Of a DNA stretch of 64,000 nucleotides, positions 23,684 to 35,191 are shown piece after piece; positions within the stretch are counted from its first letter, which is position 1; each line of letters opens with the position of its first letter. This DNA comes from Nepenthes gracilis (Eukaryota > Streptophyta > Magnoliopsida > Caryophyllales > Nepenthaceae). The stretch lies in NCBI GenBank assembly GCA_033239525.1, contig BSYO01000016.1:11171045-11235044 (forward strand), in the 5' to 3' direction. Under the pieces are notes generated by a model. It was not told the DNA's origin and did no database searches. It saw only the letters and a program-made list of their open reading frames with translations. The position numbers were made by a program, and so were the translations under genes.

Positions 23684-24025
23684 TGGGTGTGGGTGTGTTT
23701 GTGTGTGAGTGGGTGTGGGTGTGTGTTTGTTATATATAATTACAATAGAATGTGTTTATGTAAATTATGCATGTGCGTTGGTACGTTGAAAATATTAATA
23801 GTCGGTTATGTTATTATTTCTGTACCTTATTGATGAAATCCGGTAAAATTATTCTTTGTGTTAACCTTGGTAGTGTGTGTATGTCTTATTAGCACTCTAT
23901 GGATAAGTAAAGGAGAGTGTGCAAAGACTCTACGGTATCCGGACGTATGGGAGTTCGTGAGACCTTAGAGTAGTCTATACTTTTTCAATACTAATTACAT
24001 TCTGAAGGTTGAGGCCCTTGATATT

Positions 24026-24620
24026 GAGAGGGGATATTTATAACCCAGTAACCATCGTAGATAATGATATCTGAGATATCATTGGCCAGGAGTATCGGAG
24101 ATAGCATGAACATGCTACGGATACAGCCTCTGAAAATATTATAGGGGTAGTGGAGATACCATGGATACCGGGTAACCTCGTGATACTCACCCAACCGTTG
24201 GAGGTATAAATACACGGCCTTTGGTTCACTATGGTAAAATAAGGTCCAGTGATATTCTTGTTATCTCGTACAGTGGTGACCTCAAATTGAGCTGATAATC
24301 ATATTCTCGTTATCTCGTACAGTTAGTCGAGAGGGATACTTATAACCTGGTGACCATCATAGATAATAATATCTAGGATATCATTGGCGAGGGGTATCGG
24401 AGATGGTATGAGTATGCTACGAGTACAGCCTCTGGAAGGATTGTAAGGTAATGGAATACCATGGATACTAGGTAACCTCATGGTACTCACCCAACTGTCG
24501 TGGATGTAAATACGCGGCCTTTGGTTCACTATGGTAGAATAAGGTCCATGGAGACTACTGTCATTCATACAGTTGTGACCTTGTATTAAGCTGATAATCG
24601 GATTCAATGGAATCCATATT
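24026..24620. repeat. Two-copy, about 300-bp tandem repeat inside the solo LTR
   Basis: Copy one (24026-24329) and copy two (24330-24620) both start GAGAG.GGATA.TTATAACC. They share CGCGGCCTTTGGTTCACTAT-like, GTACTCACCCAAC-like and AGCTGATAATC segments. Divergence is clearly visible. Confidence 0.88.
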
Positions 24621-25611
24621 GCTTCTTGATATCCGGTTGTTCACATGACCTTCAGTTTATAAACACGATATGTTATTGAGTCTCGGACAGTAGTAGGTAT
24701 ATCACCTGCTATTATTAATTTTATTCATTGTTTGATCATCGAGATATTTTATTGTACTCCTCTATTGTTGATTACTTTTATTTGCTGGGCATTCGGGTCA
24801 CTTTTGTGTTTTATTGACTCCAAAATAGACAGGTTGACAATAGAATAAAAGAGATCGCGTGTTATTTTGTAGACTCCAGATAGAGGTGATCTTAGAGATT
24901 GAGGCTCCAGGATAGAGAGTTAAAGTTTTTGTTGGTTCTATTAATATTCGACGTTTATTATATTTTTATTATGAGGATTAATGTCTTGGATATCTACATT
25001 ATTGAAATTATTTATTAATACTATTATGAATATTGAATTAATGATGTATTTATGATGTTCATTAATGATGTTTTTAATGACGTTGAGTTCATTGATTACG
25101 TACAATTTATAATTTTGGATGATTCGAGATTTTCACTTACGGTCCGATTGGTTTCGGGGATCGGAGTTCAAGTAGTCACAGTCCTGCTGCCCAAACGTTC
25201 TTCGAGCCTTGAATACTTTGGGCGTGTAAGGTCTTTGAAGCCTGAGTGTTGCTCGGCCTCCTGGCCTTCATGGAGGGTTTCGTTTTCTTTTGACTTCCCC
25301 TCTTGGAGGTTAGAGTTGGGACCGTTGCAGGCGGAGCCCCCTACTGTGTGTTTCCCTAGCAGGAGTAGAGCATTTGTGGCATTCTATTTATATTGCTCAT
25401 GCTCTCCGCCAGATTCTGGAAGAATAGTGCTGGCACACCATTGACCACCCTGTTGACCTGGTTACCAGCAACGTGGTCCTGGTCGGGTGAGGTCACGTCT
25501 CTAGCGGGCTCGTTAGCTTGCATCCTTATATTCATCATTCTGACTAATGGAAAGTGATGCTGAGAGAGTGAAATTGAGCGAAGTTGTAGAGAAAAGTGGT
25601 TGGCTTTTTGC

Positions 25612-25634
25612 AAGTTTCCCACAGACGGCGCCAA
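25612..25634 (-). other. Tat1 primer-binding site
   Basis: Directly after the 5' LTR end (GCATCA), the minus strand reads TTGGCGCCGTCTGTGGGAA. TGGCGCCGT matches the 3' end of plant tRNA-Asp, but the match weakens afterwards, so the primer identity is uncertain. The same site, decayed, follows the Tat2 5' LTR. Confidence 0.75.
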
Positions 25635-26579
25635 TGATGCGTCCAGGATCTAAATTTCGAATAGATTCAAGTCAAGTCGGTTGTCTGAGTCCGGTTTCGT
25701 CTACTGAGTTTGGATCCTGTACACCACAACTATGAATAGGAGGTCAGATAACGGCAAGAGGTTGTCCCAACGTAAACACTCTGACGCTCAAATCAGCAAA
25801 CAGCCTTCAAATTAAGAAGTTAAAAGTAGAGAATGCAAGGAAATGCAAAGAGTATTTGAAATGGGTGAGTGCTTTCGTTGAGAGAGGCTTTGTTGGTTTG
25901 TGAGGAGCGCTGGCTCTAAGCATTGTGTTCGCTAGAAATATAGTGGCAAAGAGAGAAAGAGAGGGTGTTTGTAGTCTGAAGGCATGTGAGCCTATTGTGT
26001 GTAAATGAATGCATGCCCTGGAGTGAGAATTCCATGGCTTTTTATAGTTATTGTGCTGCAATGTCTTCTTTGTGCAAAAGGGCTCGATTTTCATGCTCTG
26101 TTGAGATCGCTACCTTTCCTAACATGGAGCCTTTACGGCAGTAACGATCACTGGATTGATTGCTTTCTTTCTGTATTCTATAACCATTAGGGTTTCTAGC
26201 AGATAGGGAAAGGATTCTAACACCTTCCTTCAAGGATACGCACTGAATCTGTTGATGATTATTGTAGTAGAGATTGCCTTCTGTGGAGACCGCAAAATCG
26301 GGGGAGAAAATCATTGCTGGTCAAAGACAATCACATAGGCCAAACTGGGCTTGGCCCACTTGAGGTCTTGCTCTTCAGACGGTCAGCTGGTCTTACTTCC
26401 AGTCAACGAAAGCCTTGACCATCTCAAGAGCAAATATCCGTCCTGCTCTTAGGCCTCTCCTGGCTCATTTAGCCTTTCGTCCAATCAATGGTGTACATTA
26501 CCGTCCACACACAAATGGGTCGTTGCGGATTTGAGTCATTCCTCCTTCTTAGGTCAACCCATTAGTGGCGTACCCATCA
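25635..26579 (-). repeat. Tat1 5' LTR
   Basis: This 945-bp repeat starts TGATGGGTACGCC on the minus strand and ends GCATCA. It matches 7854-8797 end to end. The outer end is followed by the ATTAT duplication at 26580-26584. Confidence 0.93.
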
Positions 26580-26584
26580 ATTAT

Positions 26585-26987
26585 ATTAAAATAAATTAAT
26601 AGTAAAATTTAGAAAAAAAAATATTACTTTATATAACTTTTAAAAAAATTTTAATATAGTCTAAAATTGTCCTAATATGATAGGAATGTGATTTAAATGT
26701 GGCAAAATTCAGTAATACATGAGAGTTTTTAATATTTTAAATGATAATAAATTTTCAAATGGATCAAAAATCAATTTATTATAAAAATTTAAATTATAAA
26801 CACGGAAAAAATATGAGTGGTTAATTTATCTTTAGTTTTAATAAAAAGTTGGACTACTACACGTATACATGTAACCGACACAAATTAAATTAATTTTGTT
26901 CGATTAAATTTTTAAATCATAATTAAAATACAATAAAAAAATAATACATAGTCACACTGCATATAAATTAAATTATCATTTAGGACT
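26585..26987. other. AT-rich spacer between the two Tat elements
   Basis: About 400 bp of low-complexity AT-rich DNA carries no ORF, RNA gene or repeat I can name. It ends with GGACT, the target duplication of Tat2. Confidence 0.6.
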
Positions 26988-27745
26988 TGATGAGTATAGT
27001 TATCTCCGACCCAAGAGAAAGGTTCATTAAAGAATTGGCCAAAAATTGAATAATATCCTAATCAGCTCATATAACTTAAAGTGGTTAGATAAACTCATCG
27101 GACCTGTCTGAATAGCCCACTTCCCATGCATTAAAGGCACCTACTCTAACCGACCAAAACGAACAATTTTCTTCTCTTATACAGACAGCTCAACGGACTC
27201 AGTTATCGGTCAAAGACCATCGGCCAAACGATATCTTATTATCTATCAGGGCGATTCTATAAACAATTGTCAGATAAATCAACTGCCCATTAAATATATA
27301 TATCCTTCCTACTCAGGAGGGAAAGGATAACAAATGACAAAGAGGATAGTTAATATATCTATATTAACTATATATACATTGCTCTGGCAAAATTTCAAAA
27401 GCCAGCAAATATCACTTCCAAGACGCTTCACTTTTAAAAGTATTTTTTATCTCTCATTAAGATGTTTTTCATTAAGGGAACCTCTCTATGACCATTCACA
27501 TAAGTATTAATACTCTCACTTTGCATCCTCTTTTTCTCTTTCAACAAAGAACTGCGACTGATTTGAACGTCGAAGGATAAATCGGTAAGTAAGTCCCTCT
27601 AATCTTTTGACATTTTATTTATTGTGTTACACAAGATTTAGATTCAAAATATACGAAGACCGGACCCACTTAAAATCGGTCGGACCAGGTGAACCGATTT
27701 TTAGCTCTATAATCCGTATAGTAATTTGGATTTGATGACGCATCA
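26988..27745 (+). repeat. Tat2 5' LTR
   Basis: This 758-bp repeat starts TGATGAGTATAG and ends GACGCATCA. It matches 37447-38187 throughout, for example GTATAGTTATCT near the start and GAAGACCGGACCCACTT near the end. It is followed directly by the primer-binding site. Confidence 0.9.
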
Positions 27746-27765
27746 TTTGCGCTATCTATGGAAAA
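27746..27765 (+). other. Tat2 primer-binding site (decayed)
   Basis: TTTGCGCTATCTATGGAAAA follows the 5' LTR and corresponds to TTGGCGCCGTCTGTGGGAAA of Tat1, with C-to-T and G-to-A type changes of the kind left by methylated-cytosine decay. Confidence 0.7.
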
Positions 27766-27789
27766 CGACTAAAAAATCTAACTACCACA

Positions 27790-29400
27790 TTCTTACAAAA
27801 AACAACATGGTAAACACCCAAATACAAATCAGTATGCCGATCAAAGATGCTACCTCATGTGGCAACTGCCCTCCCATCGGAAGTCGTATGGATGGCCATC
27901 CCGATTTCTGCGTGCGTGCGCTCGTAATGCTGATGGACAACATCTCCAAGATCATCTAGACCATCTGCACACACCTGGATGACCAACCGAAGGGGGCTCC
28001 ATCTTCTGCTTCCCAAACTGCGACATCTAAGCGGAGGAATTGGAAAAAGAAGCATCCCAACAAGAAGACCCGTCAGCCTGATGACCTTGGGACCCAAGCT
28101 GCCTCAAGCAATAGGGTCCCATCGCGCCTAGAGGATGATCTAAGTTACAGGACCCGGAAGGATAACCCTAAGAAGAGAAATCCCCACTACTCCCGTGATG
28201 ATAGGAGATCATCGGACCAAAAAGGAGCCTCTCATAACCAATACCCTTCGAAGGCTATAAGCCGTCTAACCACTCATACCACATAAAATCCTTCGAAGTT
28301 GAGGATCTTTCTCAATGAAAAGATAATGGAAAACCCTCCTCAAATGGAGAAAAAAAAGTAAAAAAAAAATGTGGCAGCTTGTGTTCGGAGGGGACGCTGG
28401 TGGACAAACCACAGACTTAAGAAGATCGTCATTCACAATGGAAATCCATACACGACTACTCCCTCACAACGGGAGTATAGATCCATGCCGACCATGGATC
28501 CTTAAAATGGGAGTATAAATCTAATGGACCATATTGACCATTTTAGCACCCTCACGAACTTTCAAGATCTAGATGAGATTGCAATGTGCCTATACTTTCC
28601 CTTAATTCTCAAAGGGGACACCCAAGCTTGATTCTATTGACTTCAACCCAACTCAATCCGAATGTTTCAGAAATTGGCCGACAGCTTCTAGTCACAGTTC
28701 GCTTCTGATCGAAAGGAATAGAAGCAATCTTGGAACCTCACCTATGTCTAGTAGGTGTCAAACGAAGGATTGAAGAGTTTTCTATCTCGATTCATGACCG
28801 AGGCCTAGAAAATACCCAAGTTCACCAATGAGGTAAAATTGAGCCTCTTCATGTCGAACCTAGAGCCTAAAGAGTTTTTCAGACTTTTGACCCATAAGGA
28901 CCCGCAAATCTTTCGGGAGGTCAAAGCCATTACTCATGCTTATGCAGCTGTTAAAGAGGCAAAGTAGCCAAAGCGTGTGAAGCATTTCTGCCCGGGAATG
29001 GTGGACGGAAAGAGGAAGAATGGAGACCACATGAGTTTCCGAGGGATGAGAAAAGAGCTATAGGTAAAGCCGACAACACAAAGGGAGTTCAAGCACCTAA
29101 ACCTGACTCACCTAAATGACTCTCACACCAACATCCTAATACAGATTTGAAATAAAAAATTCTTGAAGTGGCCGAAGGTATTGAAAAACCCAAATGGAGG
29201 GGACCAATCAAAGTATTAACATTACCATAGGTGTGCAGGCCATAATACTGAGAATTTTTGAACACTACAAAAAGAGATTGAAGATCTAATTCGAAAAGGT
29301 CACTCACCCGCTTCTTACCAAAATCCAAAGAGATCTCCGGAGAAGTAGACGGGGATGAAGCCAAGTAGCTAAGGAACCGAGTGGTAACTGGGGTCATTTA
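27790..29400 (+). pseudogene. Tat2 gag
   Basis: This is a chain of broken frames. The basic N-terminal part (RRNWKKKHPNKKTRQPDD, about 28030-28090) is followed by the Gag core near 28500-28990: PTMDP then LMDHIDHFSTLTNFQDLDEI, LYFPLILKGDTQA, NSIRMFQKLADSF and FTNEVKLSLFMSNLEPKEF. It ends before about 29400. Stops are frequent and no single ORF exceeds 77 codons in the sense frame. Confidence 0.72.
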
Positions 29401-30260
29401 CATGGTAACGATGCGACTAATACAAAACAATGTGTTGGCCGTAAGTAGTCAAGGATAGGAGTTAGGGATAACGTCATTAGTTTTAGTAATGAAAATATAA
29501 CTCATATATCCTTTCCTCATTCCGATCTCTTGGTTGTATCTACTCTCGTTTCTGATAGTGATGTAGATTATCAGTTGAAACGAGTGTTTATTAATGATAA
29601 AAATTTTAAAAATTTACTTTATCTTGATACGTACTTTAAATTAGATTTAAAAAGGAGTTAAATAAAACCCACTGAGGGACCCCTTTACGAGATGAACAAC
29701 GAGCTAATACCAGTTTAGGGAGTCGTCTAACTAGAAGTCACGTTGGAGGCTTATTTGAAGATTGCGTCTAAGATGCTTTTCTTCTTAGTAGTAGACATTC
29801 CATCGGTCTACAACGCCATCATTAAATATCCCTACTTGACTGCTTTTGGGGAGTGACCTCGATCCCACACTTAAAAATAAAATTCCTCACTCCATACAAT
29901 ATAGGAGAAGTCCTTGGCAATTAAATGACTGAACAGACATGTTACCTAAACCAAGTCACTCATTTGCCTCCTAGCCAACCAATTAAAGACCTCGACTTCC
30001 GTGACGAAATCACCTTATTATAAGCCCATTTTGAAGAATCTATAAACTAGATCCCTTTGGATCCCAGTGATCCCAAGAAGTGTGTTTAGATAGGAAACTC
30101 CTTACCAAAACCCCTCCCAGCTAATTAGCTTTTTCTGGCAAAATTCTGACATTTTTTCCTAGACACCTGCTGACATGTCAAGAATACTAATTAAAGTAAT
30201 GGTCTATAAGTTGAGTCCAGATTTTATTCATAAACCTATCTGGCAAAAAAGAAGAAACCA
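29401..30260 (+). pseudogene. Tat2 protease region and linker
   Basis: Around 29570-29650 the sequence encodes LKRVFINDKNFKNLLYLDTY, parallel to LKRVFIDNESFNDLLYLDTF in Tat1. The catalytic Asp is Asn-Asp shifted and the Gly is absent. Near 29790 the ETFLLSS/PSVYNAIIKYPYLTAF-like block follows. Many stops. Confidence 0.6.
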
Positions 30261-31030
30261 TTCGGTTAAGAACTGGTCGCCATCCACGAGAAAGTGAAAA
30301 AGCTGTTTGACGTTGAATTTATCAGAGAGGTTCAATACCCGAACTGGCTATCCAACATGGTCATGGTCAAGAAAAGTAATGGAAAGTAGAGGATGTGAGT
30401 TGACTTCACCGACATTAACAAAGCATGTCCTAAGAATAGCTTTTCACTACTGAGGATCGACTTATTGAACTATTGAACTTCATAGACGCCTATTCAGGTT
30501 ATAACCAAATTCGGATGAGTCTAAAAAATGATAAGTATATATCATTCATGACTGACCAAGAGACATACTGTTACAAAATAATGCCCTTCAAGCTAAAAAA
30601 TACCGACGCGACCTACCAGTGACTTGTTAACAAAATGCTTGAAACTCATATTAGATGGAATATGGAGGTGTACATAAACAATATGTTCATCAAAAGTAGA
30701 GCGGCTGATGACCATATTCGTGATTTGGACAAGGCATTCAATATCCTTCAAACACACCAGATAAAGCTTAATCCAACTATGTGCGTGTTTAGCGTGACCT
30801 CGAGAAAGTTCTTGGGATTTATTATCTCACAACGGGGAATTGAGGCAAACTCTAAAAAGATAAAGGCTATTCTTGACATGAATCCACCTCAAATTGTGAA
30901 TGAAGTCCAAAAACTCATTGGGAGGCTCACGGCGCTCTCTCGATTTTTGGTAAAGTCAGTAGAAAAGTACTTACCCTTCTTCATAACCTTAAGGGGGACA
31001 AAGGCCACCGACTTCCAATAGACGACTAAC
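30261..31030 (+). pseudogene. Tat2 reverse transcriptase
   Basis: FDVEFIREVQYPNWLSNMVM (about 30310-30365), VDFTDINKACPKNSF, a frame-broken middle part, then at 30635-31021 VYINNMFIKSRAADDHIRDL, FLGFIISQRGIEANSKKIKA and LIGRLTALSRFLVKS. The catalytic YVDD is YINN, so both Asp are lost by single G-to-A changes (GAT to AAT). The enzyme is certainly dead. Confidence 0.85.
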
Positions 31031-31900
31031 TGTGAAGCCTCACTTCGAGAACTAAAGGAATATCTCTCCAACCTGCCACTTTTTACTTCTACCCAAGAAG
31101 GCGAAGAACTGTATTTATATATAATAATATTTGACACTGTATTGAGCTCGGTCTTGATTTGACAATAGTTCGACAAGCAACGATCTGTATATTATGTCAG
31201 TAAAGTCTTGAGAGACCCGGAGACCAGATACTCTCATGCTAGGAGATTGGCCCTAGCACTTGTCTGTTCTGTCCAAAAACTCCGTCCTTATTTCCAAGAG
31301 TACAAAATTATTGTTCTAAAAATCAACAGCTAAAAGGAATCTTATAAAGGCCGGACATGTCGAACAACTAGTCAAATAGGCCATTGAGTTGGGTGAATTT
31401 AATGTGGAGTTCCGACCGAGGCCATCCCTAAAGGCGTAGGCCCTAGAAAACTTTATTGTTGAAACAACCCTAACTCTGGATGTGCTTTACCTCTTTAAGA
31501 CCGACAGCTAGCAAAAGACTCCAACATAGACCTTACATGTGGATGGATCTTTAATACAAGCGGACAGTGAAACCGGCGTGATCCTAGAAACTCCTGACAG
31601 ATTAGAAATAAAGTACTCAATAACCATCGGATTCCCGGTGACCAATAATGTCACGGAGTATAAGACGTTGCTCACCGAACTCCAACTAGCCAAAAAGTAT
31701 TTGGCTAAAAACTTGATTGTCTACGGTGACTTGGAACTGGCTATCAATCAAGTTTGAGAAAATTTTGAGGCTTCTAACCCTCAACTTTTCAAGTATCTCT
31801 ATAAAGTTCAAAGTATGACTTCAACATTTGATAGTATGGAGGTGATCCACATCTCTAGGGAAGTAATGGAAAGGGGGGCAGACTAGCAAGGGCTGTAGTG
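31031..31900 (+). pseudogene. Tat2 RNase H and second (archaeal-type) RNase H
   Basis: The first RNase H has LRELKEYLSNLPLFTSTQEG (about 31040-31100) and RSVYYVSKVLRDPETRYSHA (about 31180-31240). The second is at 31539-31757: DGSLIQADSETGVILETPD, VTNNVTEYKTLLTELQLAKK, VYGDLELAINQV. The Asp-Glu-Asp residues of the second domain are visible. Two RNase H domains in tandem mark the Tat clade. Confidence 0.8.
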
Positions 31901-33250
31901 ATCAGGAATCCTAAGTAGTACACACGAAAAATACACAAAATCCTTAGAGTTCCCAGCATAGATGACCTAAAGTCAAAGATGATGTAGACTACTGACCCGA
32001 AAAATAGGACGACTCCTTATAGAAGATATTTACCGGACAGCACACTACCAGAGAACCTGGATGACGTCAAGCACGTGAAAAAGACAATAGGATGGTACAC
32101 CATCATGGAAGAAAAGTTGTACTGATACGGGTACTCTATCCCATACCTACGGTGTCTCATGTTAAAAAAACTAACTACGCACTGGGAGAGGTACACATCG
32201 GCATTTGCGAATCCCATATTGGGGCAAGAACCTAGCTTTCAAGCTCATAGGCAAGGTTGCTACTGGTTAAGCATGAAGCGTGACGCTATGGACGCTCATA
32301 CAGAAATGTGAGACTTATCAGATTCATGGGGACATCACTCATCGACCACATATAGAACTCTAAGCCTTGTAGTCGCCCTGACCATTTGTGCAATGGGGGC
32401 TCGATATCCTTGGACCCCTACCTATTGCGTTCGGCTATAGGAAATTTGTGATCGTTAAGATTAACTATTTCACGAAGTAGGTCGAAGTCGTCCCTCTAGC
32501 ACAAAACACTCAGTAAAATGCAACAGAGTCCGTCCGCCAAAGTATAGTGTGTAGGTTTGGTATTCCATAGTCATATTGATTGATTATGAGACCGAATTTA
32601 CTAATAAACGATTCACAAAGTATTGTGCTAACTTGAAAATAAAGTTAGTTCACACCTCCGTTGCCTACCCATTGGCCAACAGACAAGTAGAGGTGACCAA
32701 CTACATGCTCCTACATGGGTTAAAAACGAAGTTGGAAGACGTTGGAGCTCGTAGGTGGACAAATTACAATCTATATTATAGTCCTACGATACAATGCCAA
32801 GGGAACTGATCTGCGGGTTGCCCTTTAGCCTATAGTATGGGACCAAAATTATCCTCCAAGTAAAGATCGGGTTGCCCAACCTCTGAGTAGAATGTTTTAA
32901 CTTACTGAACAACTCTTAGAAACTCTAAAAATTCCTTGACCTACTTGAAGAGGCTTGGCACATGGCATGGTTGTGGATGGCGGCCTACCAGTAATGGATT
33001 GCTCGACACTATAACAAAAAGGTGAAAGCACGCTAGTTTAATATAGGAGATTTAGTCCTACGAAGTATAGAGATGACGAGCAAGAATACCGATTAGAATA
33101 AGCCTTCACCTAACTAGGAGGCGCCTTTCCTTGTCTCAACTATTGTTTAAAATGGGGCATACAAGTTATATACCCAGAATGGCAAACTTGTCCTTAGCAT
33201 ATGAAACACTTCTTACCTTAAAAAATTTTATCAGTAAATTTATATATTGC
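31901..33250 (+). pseudogene. Tat2 integrase
   Basis: The zinc-finger region is decayed around 32150-32290. The core is at 32576-32809: DYETEFTNKRFTKYCANLKI, SVAYPLANRQVEVTNYMLLH. Here the catalytic Glu is kept, unlike in Tat1. The C-terminal part has GDLVLRSIEMTSKN near 33050 and AYKLYTQNGKLVL near 33160-33190. Stops break the frame. Confidence 0.75.
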
Positions 33251-33447
33251 CCAGGTAAAGATAGCATGCGTCATCTAAACTACCTGTAAAATGTGTTACA
33301 TTTTACTAATAAAATGGCTATTCATTTGTTCTTTGCTCATATGAATAATTATTTGTCATATTATAAAATTGTACGACCTAGGCTACCTCTAAGTCAGGTA
33401 ATGTCCCTTCACCTACCCCTCGAACCATCATTTTATGGTCAACAAAA

Positions 33448-33540
33448 TTCGATCATGTTACTGAGTGGCCTTAACGAGGTCGGATTATAAAACTCGATCA
33501 TATTACTAAGTGGCCCTAATGAGGTCGGATTATAAAATTT
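33448..33540. repeat. 46-bp tandem duplication after Tat2 pol
   Basis: Two adjacent copies of a unit with TCGATCAT.TTACT.AGTGGCC and GAGGTCGGATTATAAAA differ by a few bases. Confidence 0.85.
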
Positions 33541-33572
33541 GTTCATTGAAAGGAACCAAGCATTCATTGACA

Positions 33573-34621
33573 TGATAGTTTCGACCCATTTTAATAATTT
33601 TGAAAACGTAGTTCCACAAGTATACGATACACGTAAAGTATAATTGTGTCCATATGACTTAACGAGTAAACAACATACAATTAAAATAAACCAAATGATA
33701 AGAGCAGTAATAAATATTCAATTCTTGGTAACGAAGGAAAAAACTCGATAACCATAGCTATCGAAAAAAAAACTATCCGAGCTCCACGGCCAGGAAAAAT
33801 ATACACTAAGAAAATCAACTTACAGATCGAGTAGTATAGACACACTAATGTAGCCAACTTACTCCCGTTTTGTAATTCCTACCAAAGAACTCTTTGGATT
33901 TGTCCCGGATAATGAAACCGGATACCTTCTGGTCTTCTAGTTAATTCTTCCTTCTTATACCGTCGGAATATTATACAACGCTAAAGCTCAGTTTCCATGC
34001 ATCCCATTTCACTCTCGAGGGTTTACAGACAAGAAAGAGAGTATGGTTAATTAATATGAAAAGATGAGAAAACTTTGGAAGATTAACACATAGAAGGAAA
34101 GAAGCTTTCTCCGATGGGCACAAATTCTTGACTCGAACTAATAGAGAATAACAATAATCACCATCTCCTTTTTTATTTTGCTTCCTAGTTTCTACCCTAG
34201 GTGAAAAAGAAAGGCTCACATATATAAAAGAGCCCAAAAACTAGGTTTAAACAAAATGGCTATTAGAGACATTGGGGCCACGTTGCTCAAGCGCAGATTG
34301 AGCACGCGGCGGCGCATGTTAGGGTTTAAGGATTTGTGCCCCAGCGTTCGAGCACCTATCGGGCCCTCATCGAGTGCCCACCTGCTGGAAAACACACCTT
34401 AGTGACACCTCGGGCACTCATCGAGCACCCACCTTCTGAAAAACATGCCTCAATGGCGCCTCGAGCTCTCATCAAGCGACAGGAGGGCATGGAGGCTGAG
34501 TATGTAGCGATGACGATCATCGGACATGAGACTGCTAAAGATCTTTCAAACAATACAATATCAGAGACAATGAATGATCCGACACAGTCACGGAATATGC
34601 CAACACAAAATATGACTAATA
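33573..34621 (-). mobile_element. Solo copia LTR inside Tat2, related to the gag-only copia LTRs
   Basis: It shares the order and wording of the LTRs at 14353 and 17669: AAAAAACTCGATA, CAACTTACAGA, CCAACTTACTCCCGT, TCCTACCAAAGAACTC, TTGGATTTG and CACGGAATATGCCAA. No internal region is present. The middle GC-rich part has repeated GAGCACCC/CGAGC words, and the ORF at 34336-34647 is only a translation of this repeat. Boundaries are approximate: TGATAGTTTCG at the left and GACTAATA at the right replace the canonical ends. I could not recognise a target duplication. Confidence 0.75.
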
Positions 34622-34649
34622 GTCACGATACTAAGTGGCACTCATGAAG

Positions 34650-35191
34650 ACGAAGGCTAAAAACTTAGAGGACTTCCTTAAGCATGAATACAAAGACCTC
34701 CAATTAAAGGAGATATCATTGTCAGCCGACTATGGTCTAAAAACTTAACTCAAATACGCCAAAGTTACGATACCTTTTGGTGGGGCCGAATGCCAGTAGC
34801 AGCATGTGGATGACGACTTAAGTTACCTCCAGAGACTGGCACTAAAGGCTATAATGCCTGACCATCATGTAAACTAACATATATAAATATATGCGTGCAT
34901 AAATAATAGAGAGAGAGAAGAAGATTGATACAATTGTCATAATATAATTTTATTCATTTACAAAAAATATTAAGTTACATGATACAAAAACTTATTCCAG
35001 AGAAGGATGAGGCTGTGAAGTTTTTGGCAGAGTTTCCCGAGACTCCACATCATCTCTGGGACGATACAACACATCAGACTGATGCCAAGCACTAGCGTTC
35101 CTTGGATGAAAGATGAAAATAGGAATGCTCGAAGCCACCATCTTTATAATCTGCCAACAAAGGCTGATGCCGTCCAAATACTTGTACTCCA
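34650..35191. other. Tat2 region between the solo copia LTR and the antisense ORF; no gene seen
   Basis: The stretch holds short broken frames and an AT/GA-rich part (34880-34925, including GAGAGAGAGAAGAAG). Positions 35000-35190 may belong to the 3' end of the antisense ORF. I see no domain. Confidence 0.4.

Larger units (their letters stand above)
21596..25180 (+). mobile_element. 3.6-kb solo LTR, Ty3/gypsy-type, nested in Tat1 gag
   Basis: The element starts TGTAATATCCC and ends GTAGTCACA, which is TGTAATACCC...GTCGTGACA in related plant LTRs. Flanks are GTCAT (21591-21595) and GTCCT (25181-25185), a 5-bp duplication with one mismatch. No gag or pol is present, so it is a solo LTR of 3,585 bp. 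It contains a purine-rich stretch (22090-22270), a GT microsatellite, and a two-copy 300-bp tandem repeat. It is related to the LTR at 60300-62351: both share AGAGAACAGAGCCTC-like words, GT-rich blocks, tandem repeats and similar last 400 bp. ORFs inside are translations of low-complexity DNA. Confidence 0.85.
20337..25634 (-). pseudogene. Tat1 gag, split by a solo LTR
   Basis: The N-terminal part lies at about 25600-25181 (MNIRMQANEPARDVTSPDQD). The rest continues after the solo LTR insertion (21596-25180) at 21595-20337. The retrotransposon Gag core is at 21445-21131: DSYDESIDPMDYLNHFRTHL, LQGLEDEAMCHCFSIALKGD, followed by IRSFRKLSDLFLVQYAFSR in frame pieces. The C-terminal ORF at 20750-20337 has a knuckle-like KYCDFYRSPGHSMEDYKTL, where the last Cys is Tyr, and a basic start (MGKRKHH). 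Gag would form the particle shell. Confidence 0.85.
7854..26579 (-). mobile_element. Tat1: full-length Ty3/gypsy retrotransposon, Tat lineage, with two nested insertions
   Basis: Two LTRs in the same orientation (7854-8797 and 25635-26579) are flanked by a perfect duplication ATTAT (7849-7853 and 26580-26584). In minus-strand order the element has: 5' LTR, primer-binding site, gag, protease, reverse transcriptase, RNase H, a second RNase H-like domain, integrase, an antisense ORF on the plus strand, polypurine tract, 3' LTR. The second RNase H and the antisense ORF are hallmarks of the Tat clade (Retand, RIRE2, Grande and relatives). Removing the copia insertion (14353-18685) and the solo LTR (21596-25180) leaves about 10.8 kb. 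Many stops and lost catalytic residues show that it is inactive. The LTRs have visibly diverged, so the insertion is old. Confidence 0.92.

Noticed and set aside
23480..23833. 117-codon ORF rich in Cys and Val
   Set aside because: It is produced by the GT microsatellite in a solo LTR.
34336..34647. 103-codon plus-strand ORF with ALIEHPPS-like repeats
   Set aside because: It lies inside the solo copia LTR and is a translation of its GC-rich repeat.
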